Shown: positions 16,301-23,751 of the stretch, in pieces
Numbering within the stretch: the first letter of the stretch is position 1
Layout of the letters: every line of letters starts with the position of its first letter
Source: Chloracidobacterium sp. UBA3360
GTDB lineage: Bacteria; Acidobacteriota; Blastocatellia; Pyrinomonadales; Pyrinomonadaceae
Reading direction: 5' to 3'
DNA: 30,330 nucleotides
NCBI GenBank assembly: GCA_002360555.1
Contig: DEQS01000042.1
Span: 1 to 30,330 of the forward strand
Notes under the pieces: generated by a model
The model's input: only the letters and a program-made list of their open reading frames with translations
The model's database searches: none
What the model was told of the DNA's origin: nothing
Made by a program: the position numbers and the translations under genes

Positions 16301-16557
16301 TTGACGCGAATGGCTGGCTGGCCCCGGTTGTCACCTGCGAATCAGGTGACAATGCTTGTGCTGTGATCCGGTATTTAAGATCGGCGGCGTTTTCGGTGAT
16401 CTTGTGATCGATGTTGCTGGTCGATTCAAACAACCGCCAATTTTCCGCTTTTCGTGACTCCAAAACCCAACTCTTGCTCTCTCTTGACCTATCGTTTGGC
16501 ACCGATTTATTTAGTCATTGAAAAATGAGACCGGGGCGAGTCAACCATTCCCGTCAA
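16301..16557. repeat. MITE-like segment with 28-bp inverted ends
   Basis: The sequences 16301-16328 and 16530-16557 are inverted copies matching at 24 of 28 positions; both begin TTGACG when read inwards and contain GCCCCGGT. They bracket about 200 bp with no conserved gene. The segment fills the gap between sigma and anti-sigma genes almost exactly, ending 3 nt from the sigma stop and starting 13 nt before the anti-sigma ATG. I see no target-site duplication. Confidence 0.6.
16328..16352. repeat. Perfect 10-bp palindrome with 5-nt loop
   Basis: TTGTCACCTG (16328-16337) and CAGGTGACAA (16343-16352) are perfectly inverted around CGAAT. It lies at the inner edge of the left inverted repeat, about 40 nt upstream of the anti-sigma start. 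It could be an operator or an RNA hairpin in the sigma/anti-sigma transcript; no T-run follows. Confidence 0.75.
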
Positions 16558-16560
16558 TTG

Positions 16561-17214
16561 TCAAAAATCCTTTAGTCTTCGCCGCAGTTCGTCGCGGCCG
16601 CGTGAGATACGCGATTTCACCGTCCCAAGCCCGACGCCTAACGCTGCCGCGGTTTCGTCGTAACTCAACCCCTCGATATCACACAGGACTACCGCCTCGC
16701 GGTAGATCTCTTGCATATCCTGGAGCGCCGTGTGAATCGCATATTCGCGTTCACGGGCTAGAGCCGAATCCTCAGGGCTTATCGAATTATCGGCCAGCGT
16801 ATCGGAGAATCTCGTTTCCGATTCACCGATGTTTGCGTCCAGCGAGATCGTTACATCACGCCTACGGCGTTTCCACCAGCGAAAGCGGTTTCGCGATTCG
16901 TTGATCGCAATTCGAAAGAGCCACGTCTTTAGCTCCGAATCGCCGCGAAATCCTTTGATCGCCTTTAATGCCCGCAGAAATGTGTCCTGCGTCAGATCGC
17001 TCGCTTCTTCGGGACTTTCGGTCAGCCGGTAGAGCATCGCGTAGATGTCTCCCGAATAACGGTCGATCAGCGTTTCAAATGCGGCCTCTTCGCCCGCTCG
17101 TAATTTGTCAATAAAGGTAATTTCTTCGCTTACGTGTGCAGAGATAACAGGTGCAGACGCTACTGCCTGTCCGATCTCGTCGTCGTCAAATGTGATCGAC
17201 TTGAACAACGTCAT
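16561..17214 (-). CDS. ECF (RpoE-like) RNA polymerase sigma factor
   Basis: A 217-aa sigma-70-family factor with only regions 2 and 4. Region 2 covers about 45-118: DRYSGDIYAMLYRLTESPEEASDLTQDTF and then FRGDSELKTWLFRIAINESRN, a basic WWKRRRRD following. Region 4 covers about 158-213, with helix-turn-helix SYDETAAALGVGLGTVKSRISRGRDEL. A 30-residue N-terminal extension precedes region 2. It should direct polymerase to envelope-stress promoters once released from the downstream anti-sigma factor. A near-consensus sigma-E-type promoter lies upstream of this gene, so autoregulation is likely. Confidence 0.94.
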   Translation of the reverse strand: MTLFKSITFDDDEIGQAVASAPVISAHVSEEITFIDKLRAGEEAAFETLIDRYSGDIYAMLYRLTESPEEASDLTQDTFLRALKAIKGFRGDSELKTWLFRIAINESRNRFRWWKRRRRDVTISLDANIGESETRFSDTLADNSISPEDSALAREREYAIHTALQDMQEIYREAVVLCDIEGLSYDETAAALGVGLGTVKSRISRGRDELRRRLKDF

Positions 17215-17261
17215 CGCCCGCCTTTTAGCATTCTCTCCGCAGAGAAGCTCTCAAATTGCCT

Positions 17262-17279
17262 GCCCGCTTTTTGGCGGGC
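17262..17279. other. GC hairpin in the sigma-factor leader
   Basis: GCCCGC (17262-17267) and GCGGGC (17274-17279) form a 6-bp stem with a 6-nt loop in the predicted 5' leader of the sigma mRNA, about 50 nt before the start codon. There is no T-tract on either strand. Its function is unknown. Confidence 0.5.
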
Positions 17280-17287
17280 TATACATA

Positions 17288-17315
17288 TTAGACACCCCTT
17301 ACGGAAATTAGTTCC
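17288..17315 (-). promoter_or_regulatory. ECF sigma-E-type promoter of the sigma gene
   Basis: On the minus strand GGAACTA (17309-17315), a 15-nt spacer, and GTCTAA (17288-17293). The E. coli sigma-E consensus is GGAACTT-N15-GTCTAA, so only one base differs. The start point would be about 65 nt upstream of the sigma factor's ATG. This fits autoregulation by the encoded ECF factor. Confidence 0.8.
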
Positions 17316-17483
17316 CATAAATCTTTCACGTCTAATATTTTTATTGATCGGTGCCATTTTGATAATTACCCTTTACTTATTTGCTCTAACGGCCGTTTTA
17401 CGTTAAATTAACTCTTTTGCAAAGGGCTTTGTATGCCCGATTATATAACGATAGAGCAACCAGTAATTGCAGTTTTTTGAACG

Positions 17484-18332
17484 ATGTCACGAAAAAAGAG
17501 AAGATTTGAACAGCTAGAGGCAGCCGCAGCAACGACGGAAGAAAAAAAGACCTATGTTGACCCGTTTCAACAGCAGGTAATTCCTAAGATCGAGGGCTTT
17601 GGCAAAAAGTTTGAGGGCAAGGGCAAAACGATACTTTACGGGCTCGGAGCCGTGCTCGTTTTGGTAATTATCATCGTTCTTTTCATGCGATGGAACGGCC
17701 GCTCAAACGGTGCCGCACAGACTGCTCTTGGCAAAGCTATCGAGACCTCTCAGGCTCAGATCTCGGCAACCGGAGCACAGCCGGGCTCGACGGCGAAGAC
17801 ATTTAAGACTGAAAAGGAACGCGCTGACGCTGCAATCGCAGAGTTTCAAAAGGTCGTCGATACATACGGTGGCTCTGTCGGCGAAAAGGCAAAATACTTT
17901 ATCGCCGTCAATAAGCTGATGTCCGACCGTGCGGCAGGCATTGCTGATCTCGAAGGCATTGCAAAGGGTAGTTCCGAATCGGCAAAGCTTGCTAAATTTG
18001 CTCTCGCTCAAACGCGTGCCGATGACAATAAAATTGATGAAGCAGTGACGCTTTATCAGGAACTCGCGGCAATGGCAGATCCGGTCGTTGCAAAAGACAC
18101 GGTCAATTTTGAACTTGCCAAGCTCTATGAAAAGCAGGGTAAGAAACAAGAGGCTGCTGATATTTATTTCAACATCGCCAAAACCGCGAGTGAAGCAAAA
18201 GATCTCGACGGTAAGCCCGTCCGAATGACGGAGACAGCGACAAACGCCAAGGAAAAACTCAAGCAGCTCGACCCTGAACGTGCCAAGCAGATCGTCGACC
18301 CGACGCCTGAGTCGCCATTTGGCAACGGCTAA
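17484..18332 (+). CDS. Membrane-anchored TPR protein (YfgM-like topology)
   Basis: A 282-aa protein with a basic cytoplasmic N-terminus, a single transmembrane helix at about 50-68 (ILYGLGAVLVLVIIIVLFM) and a periplasmic C-terminal half made of TPR-like helices. Examples are ADAAIAEFQKVVDTYGG, AVTLYQELAAMADP and LAKLYEKQGKKQEAADIYFNIAKTA. The layout resembles the YfgM ancillary SecYEG/chaperone protein, but the sequence alone does not prove orthology. No clear Shine-Dalgarno sequence precedes the ATG. The next gene begins 64 nt downstream on the same strand and is also a TPR membrane protein. Confidence 0.85.
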   Translation: MSRKKRRFEQLEAAAATTEEKKTYVDPFQQQVIPKIEGFGKKFEGKGKTILYGLGAVLVLVIIIVLFMRWNGRSNGAAQTALGKAIETSQAQISATGAQPGSTAKTFKTEKERADAAIAEFQKVVDTYGGSVGEKAKYFIAVNKLMSDRAAGIADLEGIAKGSSESAKLAKFALAQTRADDNKIDEAVTLYQELAAMADPVVAKDTVNFELAKLYEKQGKKQEAADIYFNIAKTASEAKDLDGKPVRMTETATNAKEKLKQLDPERAKQIVDPTPESPFGNG

Positions 18333-18396
18333 TATTTACGAGAAACCCGCCCGCAATCGCGCTTTCTAAAGTGCATTGGAAATCCGAGGGCAAATA

Positions 18397-19815
18397 TTGA
18401 GCGATCTTAAACCAACAGACCTGACCCGGATCAACGCGGCGGATAACACGTCCGCTGCGGTTGAACCGGCAAATCCCATCTCGATACGCGTCTCGCCGCA
18501 CAGCTATTTCACCGCACTATTTCTAGGCACATTTTTAGCGGCACTGCTTTTCTATCTTGAGATAGATATTGCGGGCTTTGCCGCGTTTGGCATCTCGTGG
18601 ATCGTGCTGCCGTTTCTCGCTCTGCGTGATCGTATTAGTTTTGACGGAAAAGGTTTGCAGCGAACGGGATTACTGCCGCAACTGTGGTCGTGGTTCAACG
18701 GCTCACGGCGTCGGCTAAAGATCACCGATATTGAACAGGTCGAGACGCAATCGATCCGTGCGTTAAAACGCGGCGGCAGTGTCCATTATCGTTATCGCAC
18801 GATACTTCGGGGCAAAGGGTTGAGCATTGCGATCGCATCCGGCGGCGAAGATTTTCGCAGAATGATAAAGGGAATTTTGCCAAAACTTGAAGCCAATGCT
18901 CTCGATGTGCGTTCGCTTGAGCTACGCGAATTTCTCAGCGACCCAAAAGAGACCCTGATGAAAGCAGAGTTTTCGCGAATTCCGTCGGCTGACGCCCTCG
19001 AAAGCTCGATCTCCGATTTTCTTACAAATAAACATCGGCAGAAAAACGGTGTTGCGTTGGGAGATGACGAAAAGGTCGAGGATCTGCGTGTCCTCGGTAA
19101 CGAACTGCGTGTATCGGGCTATCTGCCGCAGGCACTGGAAGCCTTTCGACGGGCATTAAAGATCCGCGGAGCTGACGGACTGCTGTTATTTGAGTTCGCT
19201 CGATGCCTGCATGCCTTTGCCGGCGTTAAGCGTGACCCACGCCTTGAACGGAAGGCTCTCGCTGCTCTGCGGCTGTCTGAGCGTCATGTTACCGACGACG
19301 GCGACCTGTTATCGCGTCTCGGGGAATATTATTTCTCACTAGGTGAGACACGGCGAGCGGAGATCATCTTTCAGCGGGTGTTTGACCATATTGGTGAAAA
19401 TTTCCGTGCGGCTCGTGGATTGGCAGAAATGTCTTTGCGTGACGGCAAGATCGCTCACGTCATACATCAATTTTCGACGGCGAACCGGTTAGCCACGACG
19501 CCGAGCCTTCGGCGTTGGACACGTGCCGAGGCCGACTATTTTTCATCGCTTAACTCTGACGAAGAGTATATGGAGCTTGAGATCGGCCGCGTCAATATGC
19601 TCGAAACGATCGAACGCTCAAAACATACTACCTTAAAAATCACCTTTCTTTCATTCCCGCTCATCGCCGCCGGCCTGTTTTTCGAGGACTCACTCGTCGC
19701 CAACATCGGCTGGGCAGCCTCAACCGTAAGTTTGCTGATATGGACCGGCCTCAACATCAGCTCGCGAATGCTTTCACACCGGATTCCGTATGACCTTGTC
19801 GAGTCAGGCGACTAG
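18397..19815 (+). CDS. TPR-containing membrane protein with PH-like region
   Basis: A 472-aa protein of unknown function. It has two N-terminal transmembrane helices (about 37-55 and 58-77), then a beta-rich stretch at about 80-165 (ISFDGKGLQRTG, IEQVETQSIRAL, YRTILRGKGLSIAI) that looks like a bacterial PH-type domain. A helical TPR region follows at about 215-395, including LPQALEAFRRALKIRGADG and ETRRAEIIFQRVF. Two more transmembrane helices lie at about 420-460. Start: TTG 18397, because GAGGG lies 6 nt upstream; a second TTG at 18376 lacks this. The hairpin-ended membrane topology places the TPR domain in the cytoplasm. It is probably co-transcribed with the preceding TPR gene. Confidence 0.75.
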   Translation: MSDLKPTDLTRINAADNTSAAVEPANPISIRVSPHSYFTALFLGTFLAALLFYLEIDIAGFAAFGISWIVLPFLALRDRISFDGKGLQRTGLLPQLWSWFNGSRRRLKITDIEQVETQSIRALKRGGSVHYRYRTILRGKGLSIAIASGGEDFRRMIKGILPKLEANALDVRSLELREFLSDPKETLMKAEFSRIPSADALESSISDFLTNKHRQKNGVALGDDEKVEDLRVLGNELRVSGYLPQALEAFRRALKIRGADGLLLFEFARCLHAFAGVKRDPRLERKALAALRLSERHVTDDGDLLSRLGEYYFSLGETRRAEIIFQRVFDHIGENFRAARGLAEMSLRDGKIAHVIHQFSTANRLATTPSLRRWTRAEADYFSSLNSDEEYMELEIGRVNMLETIERSKHTTLKITFLSFPLIAAGLFFEDSLVANIGWAASTVSLLIWTGLNISSRMLSHRIPYDLVESGD

Positions 19816-19826
19816 GCCTCAAACAC

Positions 19827-19855
19827 AAATGCCCAGGGAACGCATTTCGTTTTTT
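19827..19855 (+). terminator. Weak intrinsic terminator after the TPR membrane gene
   Basis: AAATGC (19827-19832) pairs with GCATTT (19842-19847) around a 9-nt loop, followed two bases later by six T residues (19850-19855). The stem is short and AT-rich, so efficiency is uncertain. Confidence 0.45.
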
Positions 19856-19960
19856 GCCACAACCAATCACATTCACCTTATTTATTGGTGACCACGATCA
19901 CACCGAAGGTTAATACGAATGATATAGAATCGCCACAAAGATCCTGTTTATTTGCGCGTT

Positions 19961-20560
19961 ATGAGAAAAGTCCTACCTTCAATTTTGGTAATGTTTTTGA
20001 TGGCGGCAGGATTTCTCGTTGTCGACACTCTTAGCCCGAAAGCTCAACGATTGCCGAAACCAGCTGACGAAAAGAAGAAAGTCATCCCAGAGGTGATCAT
20101 TCTTGGAAAAGAGGCAAAACTCGGCAAGGTCACGTTTAATCACGTAAAGCATAATGGCGGCGAGTACAATATTGGCGGCCCGATCCTCTGCATCGAATGC
20201 CATCACACCGCCCAGCCTGCTTCGGATCTTGATAAGATACCTCCGCATAAGACAGTCTGGCCAATTGGACGTACCACGACGCTTACCGCCGAACTCTTCG
20301 CAGCAGACCCAATAAAAGCCGGGGTAGCCGCTTGTCGCGATTGTCACGCACGAAGCGGACGCAAACCGAAATTATTGGACGCGATACCATCGATCGTCGA
20401 CCCAGAAACCAAACAGGTAACTACGATCACAAATCAACTCGCGTTTCACTCCGCGTGTGACGTTTGTCATTTCGAGATCCAGTTTCGAACGACGGGATCA
20501 AAGGTTCCAAGCGCAACAAATTGTGCTACTTGTCATAAGTCTGCAGCGAAGAAGCATTAG
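19961..20560 (+). CDS. Tetrahaem cytochrome c (class III-like)
   Basis: A 199-aa exported multihaem cytochrome. A signal peptide occupies about 1-29 (MRKVLPSILVMFLMAAGFLV and on to KAQ). Four CxxCH haem sites are seen: CIECH at 77-81, CRDCH at 125-129, CDVCH at 166-170 and CATCH at 188-192. Additional His residues (61, 64, 82, 96, 163) could be distal ligands, as in the bis-His cytochrome c3/c7 families. It would carry electrons in the periplasm; no oxidoreductase partner is adjacent. ATG 19961 is preferred to the upstream in-frame TTG at 19952. A terminator follows, so it is an isolated transcription unit. Confidence 0.9.
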   Translation: MRKVLPSILVMFLMAAGFLVVDTLSPKAQRLPKPADEKKKVIPEVIILGKEAKLGKVTFNHVKHNGGEYNIGGPILCIECHHTAQPASDLDKIPPHKTVWPIGRTTTLTAELFAADPIKAGVAACRDCHARSGRKPKLLDAIPSIVDPETKQVTTITNQLAFHSACDVCHFEIQFRTTGSKVPSATNCATCHKSAAKKH

Positions 20561-20658
20561 AATCATTCCCGTTAACATAAGGTGGTGCTAGTCACGCCGA
20601 AATAGTAACTATTATCGCTGAGCCCTTGCGTCCATGAATATGGTGGTGAGACCTAAAA

Positions 20659-20694
20659 AGAAAGGCCTCGTCTTTGTTGGACGATGCCTTTTTT
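20659..20694. terminator. Bidirectional terminator between convergent genes
   Basis: AAAGGC plus TCGTC (20661-20672) pair with GACGA plus GCCTTT (20680-20691), with one internal mismatch and a 7-nt loop. Six T residues follow on the plus strand and a T-rich run on the minus strand, so it can serve both the cytochrome gene and the ATP-grasp gene. Confidence 0.85.
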
Positions 20695-20714
20695 AAGTCA
20701 GTGTTCATTACAGC

Positions 20715-21674
20715 CTAAGCCATTTTCACCGCTTTCTCCGGCGGGTTGAGCATTGCTGACCATCTATATTCGGGTGTTTCCCAGCCTTCTTTTAATTTCT
20801 TTAGGATAAACTCGGTCATGTTATCGACGATCCAGCGATGATTCTTTTCGCCAACTGACGCCAGTTCTGCATCAGGTGCAGGATTCATAAAATCGATGGC
20901 GTATGGGATGCCGTCTTTGATCGCAAATTCGACGGTGTTAAGGTCGTAGCCGAGAGCGGTGCAGATCGTGATGACATCCTTTTCAACGCGAGCGTGCAGC
21001 TCCGGTGAAAGGTAATCATCGACATTAACATACTGCATTCCCGAGAGATACGGCTTTGATGGGTCGTAGGGCATGATCAAAACTTTCTCTTTGCCGACGC
21101 AGTAGCAGCGAACAAATTGGTCATACTCGATGCCTTGTTGCAACGTCATGCAGAGCGTGCCGGACGCGTTGTATTCCTGCCAGAGTTCTTCGAGTGAGTT
21201 AACCTTGGAAACATTCTTCCAACCGCCGCCGTCGAACGGTTTGAGGAACGAGGGGAATCCGACGTGCTCGACCACTGCTTCCCAGTCGATAGGGAATTCG
21301 AGATTGCGGAGGCTTTCTTCGGTAATGTCTTTTATATAGCTATGCTGAGGGAGCAAGACAGTCTTTGGGATCGCGACGCCGAGCTTTGTTGCTAATGCAA
21401 AGTTAAAAAATTTATCATCAGCCGACCACCAGAACGGGTTATTGATGATATACGTGCCCTCGAGAGCGAAGCGCTTTAGAGCTGCACGGTAATACGGCAC
21501 TTCGTGCGAGATGCGGTCGATGATGACGTCGTAACGCTTTGTCTCTTCGAGCGTGATGCCGCCAATCGTGACCATCTCGGCTACGACTTCGCCATTGCCT
21601 TTCTCGTTGATACTGTTGATTATCGATTCGGGAAACGTCTGCTCGCGTCCCACTAAGATTCCTACACGTTTCAT
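20715..21674 (-). CDS. ATP-grasp ligase (RimK/D-Ala-ligase fold)
   Basis: A 319-aa ATP-grasp enzyme expected to activate a carboxylate with ATP and join it to an amine or thiol; the substrate is unknown. The N-terminal part (MKRVGILVGREQTFPES) is a pre-ATP-grasp domain. The ATP-grasp core has FLKPFDGGGWKNV at about 143-155 with Lys145, then VEFAIKDGIPYAIDFMNPAPD at 248-268, in which Asp261 and Asn264 are likely magnesium ligands. I chose ATG 21674; a TTG at 21680 is in frame. A TATAAT lies only 8 nt upstream of this ATG and no Shine-Dalgarno sequence is present, so the mRNA may be leaderless. It is divergent from the glycosyltransferase gene, with under 60 nt between them. Confidence 0.85.
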   Translation of the reverse strand: MKRVGILVGREQTFPESIINSINEKGNGEVVAEMVTIGGITLEETKRYDVIIDRISHEVPYYRAALKRFALEGTYIINNPFWWSADDKFFNFALATKLGVAIPKTVLLPQHSYIKDITEESLRNLEFPIDWEAVVEHVGFPSFLKPFDGGGWKNVSKVNSLEELWQEYNASGTLCMTLQQGIEYDQFVRCYCVGKEKVLIMPYDPSKPYLSGMQYVNVDDYLSPELHARVEKDVITICTALGYDLNTVEFAIKDGIPYAIDFMNPAPDAELASVGEKNHRWIVDNMTEFILKKLKEGWETPEYRWSAMLNPPEKAVKMA

Positions 21675-21682
21675 ATACAATT

Positions 21683-21688
21683 ATTATA
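21683..21688 (-). promoter_or_regulatory. TATAAT -10 element next to the ATP-grasp start
   Basis: On the minus strand a perfect TATAAT ends 8 nt before ATG 21674. No recognisable -35 box lies 16-18 nt upstream. If used, transcription would begin within a base or two of the start codon. Confidence 0.4.
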
Positions 21689-21732
21689 GATAGTTGATAG
21701 GCAAAATTCCAACGCGACAGTTTTTCTATATA

Positions 21733-22851
21733 ATGCTCTATTTACAAAACGCATCATTCGGACAGGAAGGTTTTAACACGCATCTGATGTCTTACACATT
21801 TGCTGTATCGCTGTCGAACTTTCTCGGCCGTGACTTCTTTTTTGATTACGAGATACCTTGCTCGACGCCGCCGGACTACGCATCGAAGGACGAGTACAAA
21901 GACAAATTTGGCGTACTGTTAACAGCAAAGCGTTCGCTCGTGACGGACCTCGTCAAGATACCGAACCGCCGCGTCTTTGAGGTCGACCGCGAGGTCGCGA
22001 ACAAGGCTGAGTATCAAATGCTGTACAGCTATTTTGCGACGACCGAGGCGATGCAGGAAAAGTTTGAAGGGACGTTTGTCTGGGATGCGTTTGGCATCGG
22101 GCGGTTTTCTCTTACACGCGAAGATCTGCAAAAGTACGACCTGATCGAATGGACCCATGCGAAGACAACGAGTCCGGCCGTCTTCTATTTTTTGCCGCGG
22201 GCAGAAAAGCAAGCCTTATTGGATTCTGTAAAGATCAGGTTCACGGATGAGATCGAGAGGCTGGCGGCGAAGATCATCGCCGATGCCGGAGCTTATAACG
22301 CGGTTCATCTGCGGCTAGGTGATTTTCTGACGAACTATGCCGCAGACGAATATTCGGTCAATGTAGATCGGTTCACCAAATATATTCGCGCGACGTTTCC
22401 GGACGATACCGTGCCGATCATGGTGGCTACGGACGGGCTGCAAGAGAAAGAGCTGTTCGCGAAGATGTTCGCGGGCTACAAGCTGATATTTATCGACGAG
22501 CTGATCTTTGACGAATACCGGGACGAGTATAACGCTCTTGAATTTGCAGATTTTAATGTTGTGACAGTCCTAAACGAGCTTATATGCGGGGCGGCGGATA
22601 TGTTTATCGGCACGTATCGCAGCACATTTACGGGCATCATCCACCGTTTAAGACAAGAACGTTACGGCAAAACAGATTTTAATTTCTTTCCGGATGAAAA
22701 AGTCGCGCGGCTACTAAATGATGGGATGAAGCTCGTTCCCGACAGTATGGGTTTCTTTGACTGGAATCGATATTCGGTTATGTCGACCGGGCATCTCGAT
22801 ATTTCGTGGATGCGTGAGTGGGATCATTCGCGGACGATGATCGACGTTTGA
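21733..22851 (+). CDS. O-fucosyltransferase-like glycosyltransferase
   Basis: A 372-aa protein resembling the POFUT/GT-B O-fucosyltransferase group. An N-terminal GFNTHLMSYTFAVSLSNFLGR segment (13-33) is the family's nucleotide-sugar region start. VHLRLGDF at 191-198 carries the characteristic Arg, ATDG is at 232-235, and AADMFIGTYRSTFT at 287-300 is the C-terminal donor-binding motif. No signal peptide or transmembrane segment is seen, so it probably acts in the cytosol. The acceptor, protein or glycan, is unknown. ATG 21733 keeps the conserved N-terminus; TTG 21694 is an in-frame alternative. A TATAAT overlaps the ATG and is probably coincidental. Its stop codon directly abuts the stop of the convergent membrane-protein gene. 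Confidence 0.75.
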   Translation: MLYLQNASFGQEGFNTHLMSYTFAVSLSNFLGRDFFFDYEIPCSTPPDYASKDEYKDKFGVLLTAKRSLVTDLVKIPNRRVFEVDREVANKAEYQMLYSYFATTEAMQEKFEGTFVWDAFGIGRFSLTREDLQKYDLIEWTHAKTTSPAVFYFLPRAEKQALLDSVKIRFTDEIERLAAKIIADAGAYNAVHLRLGDFLTNYAADEYSVNVDRFTKYIRATFPDDTVPIMVATDGLQEKELFAKMFAGYKLIFIDELIFDEYRDEYNALEFADFNVVTVLNELICGAADMFIGTYRSTFTGIIHRLRQERYGKTDFNFFPDEKVARLLNDGMKLVPDSMGFFDWNRYSVMSTGHLDISWMREWDHSRTMIDV

Positions 22852-23703
22852 TCAGGATTTCATTCCGGGCAGCAGCTCAAGATTGCCCATCTCGCGGTTA
22901 AACGCATCGAGGGCTCCGACCTCATCGGCGGTCGCGTCGAGCATTTGTTTTGTCATCGCGATCGAATCTGACAATTGCTCAAAATCAAGCAACGAGAATT
23001 TCTCAGGTGTCGAGATCGTGACGATCTCGTCATTGAGGTAGCTAAAGAAATTTTCGATGGACTGCAGCTGTCCCTCGACCAGTTTTACGCTCCGCTCGAT
23101 CTCGTCAAACGACGCGACACGCCGTTTTAATATCTCAACATTTGTCTGTTGGATACGCTTGGTCTTTTCGTCTGTTGCCGATTCCATCGAGCGAAAGGCT
23201 TGCGAAAGCTGATTATGAACAGCCTGCCGATTGATCGATTTGAGATGCTGTTTGCGGCGGCGATAGGTGTCGAGCAGATCGACAAAATCTTCCCACCGCT
23301 GGTCAAGAGCTTTGAGGTTGCTAGGCAACTGGCCCGCGCCGGTGAACTTATGATAATTGTCCTGGATCTTATTCTTGAGCCAGCGAAGATATTCGACGGC
23401 CTCACGTTCGCGGGGCGTGAAACTTTTGATCAGAGCCTCGCGTCCGGCGGTGTGAGCTTTGAGCAAACGCTCCTTTTCGCGGGCGTTGACCATTCGGCGA
23501 TATGCGGGCAGTATTGGCACGGTAACAAGGTAAATAGCTTCGCAAATAAGGGCGATCAGCAGCGGTATGACACTACCTGTGTAAGCCGCGGCGACAGCAA
23601 AACCGGCGAGGCCCCAGAAATTTACGGGCTCCTTTAAAGCCGATTTGGCATAGCTCGAATTAAATTTATCGATGTCCTGCCGGTATTTTGCTATATCAGC
23701 CAT
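22852..23703 (-). CDS. Coiled-coil membrane protein downstream of pspA
   Basis: I do not recognise this family. The 283-aa protein has a two-helix membrane hairpin at about 28-65 (FWGLAGFAVAAAYTGSVIPLLIALI... region) and then almost only charged helices to the end, with coiled-coil-like runs at about 70-110 and 150-230. A conserved-looking piece is SFTPREREAVEYLRWLKNKI near 93-112. It starts 48 nt after the pspA stop on the same strand and is probably co-transcribed. A membrane anchor or regulator of PspA assembly is plausible from position and topology, but this is inference. No Shine-Dalgarno sequence is visible. Confidence 0.75.
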   Translation of the reverse strand: MADIAKYRQDIDKFNSSYAKSALKEPVNFWGLAGFAVAAAYTGSVIPLLIALICEAIYLVTVPILPAYRRMVNAREKERLLKAHTAGREALIKSFTPREREAVEYLRWLKNKIQDNYHKFTGAGQLPSNLKALDQRWEDFVDLLDTYRRRKQHLKSINRQAVHNQLSQAFRSMESATDEKTKRIQQTNVEILKRRVASFDEIERSVKLVEGQLQSIENFFSYLNDEIVTISTPEKFSLLDFEQLSDSIAMTKQMLDATADEVGALDAFNREMGNLELLPGMKS

Positions 23704-23751
23704 ATCAAACTAACTAGATGCAGATGTGCGTCGCCGCGTTTGTTATTACTC

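Noticed and set aside
16284..16502. A 72-codon minus-strand frame whose stop overlaps the anti-sigma ATG (ATGA)
   Set aside because: It lies wholly inside the inverted-repeat segment and reads through the palindrome. The composition is not protein-like, and part of it (TGASQPF) is matched on the other strand only because of the inverted ends. The ATGA overlap is probably chance.
17134..17406. Plus-strand frame ending in a hydrophobic stretch, a possible small membrane peptide
   Set aside because: The only ATG lies inside the sigma gene on the opposite strand. The hydrophobic end has no nearby start codon with a ribosome site, and the frame crosses the sigma-E-type promoter.
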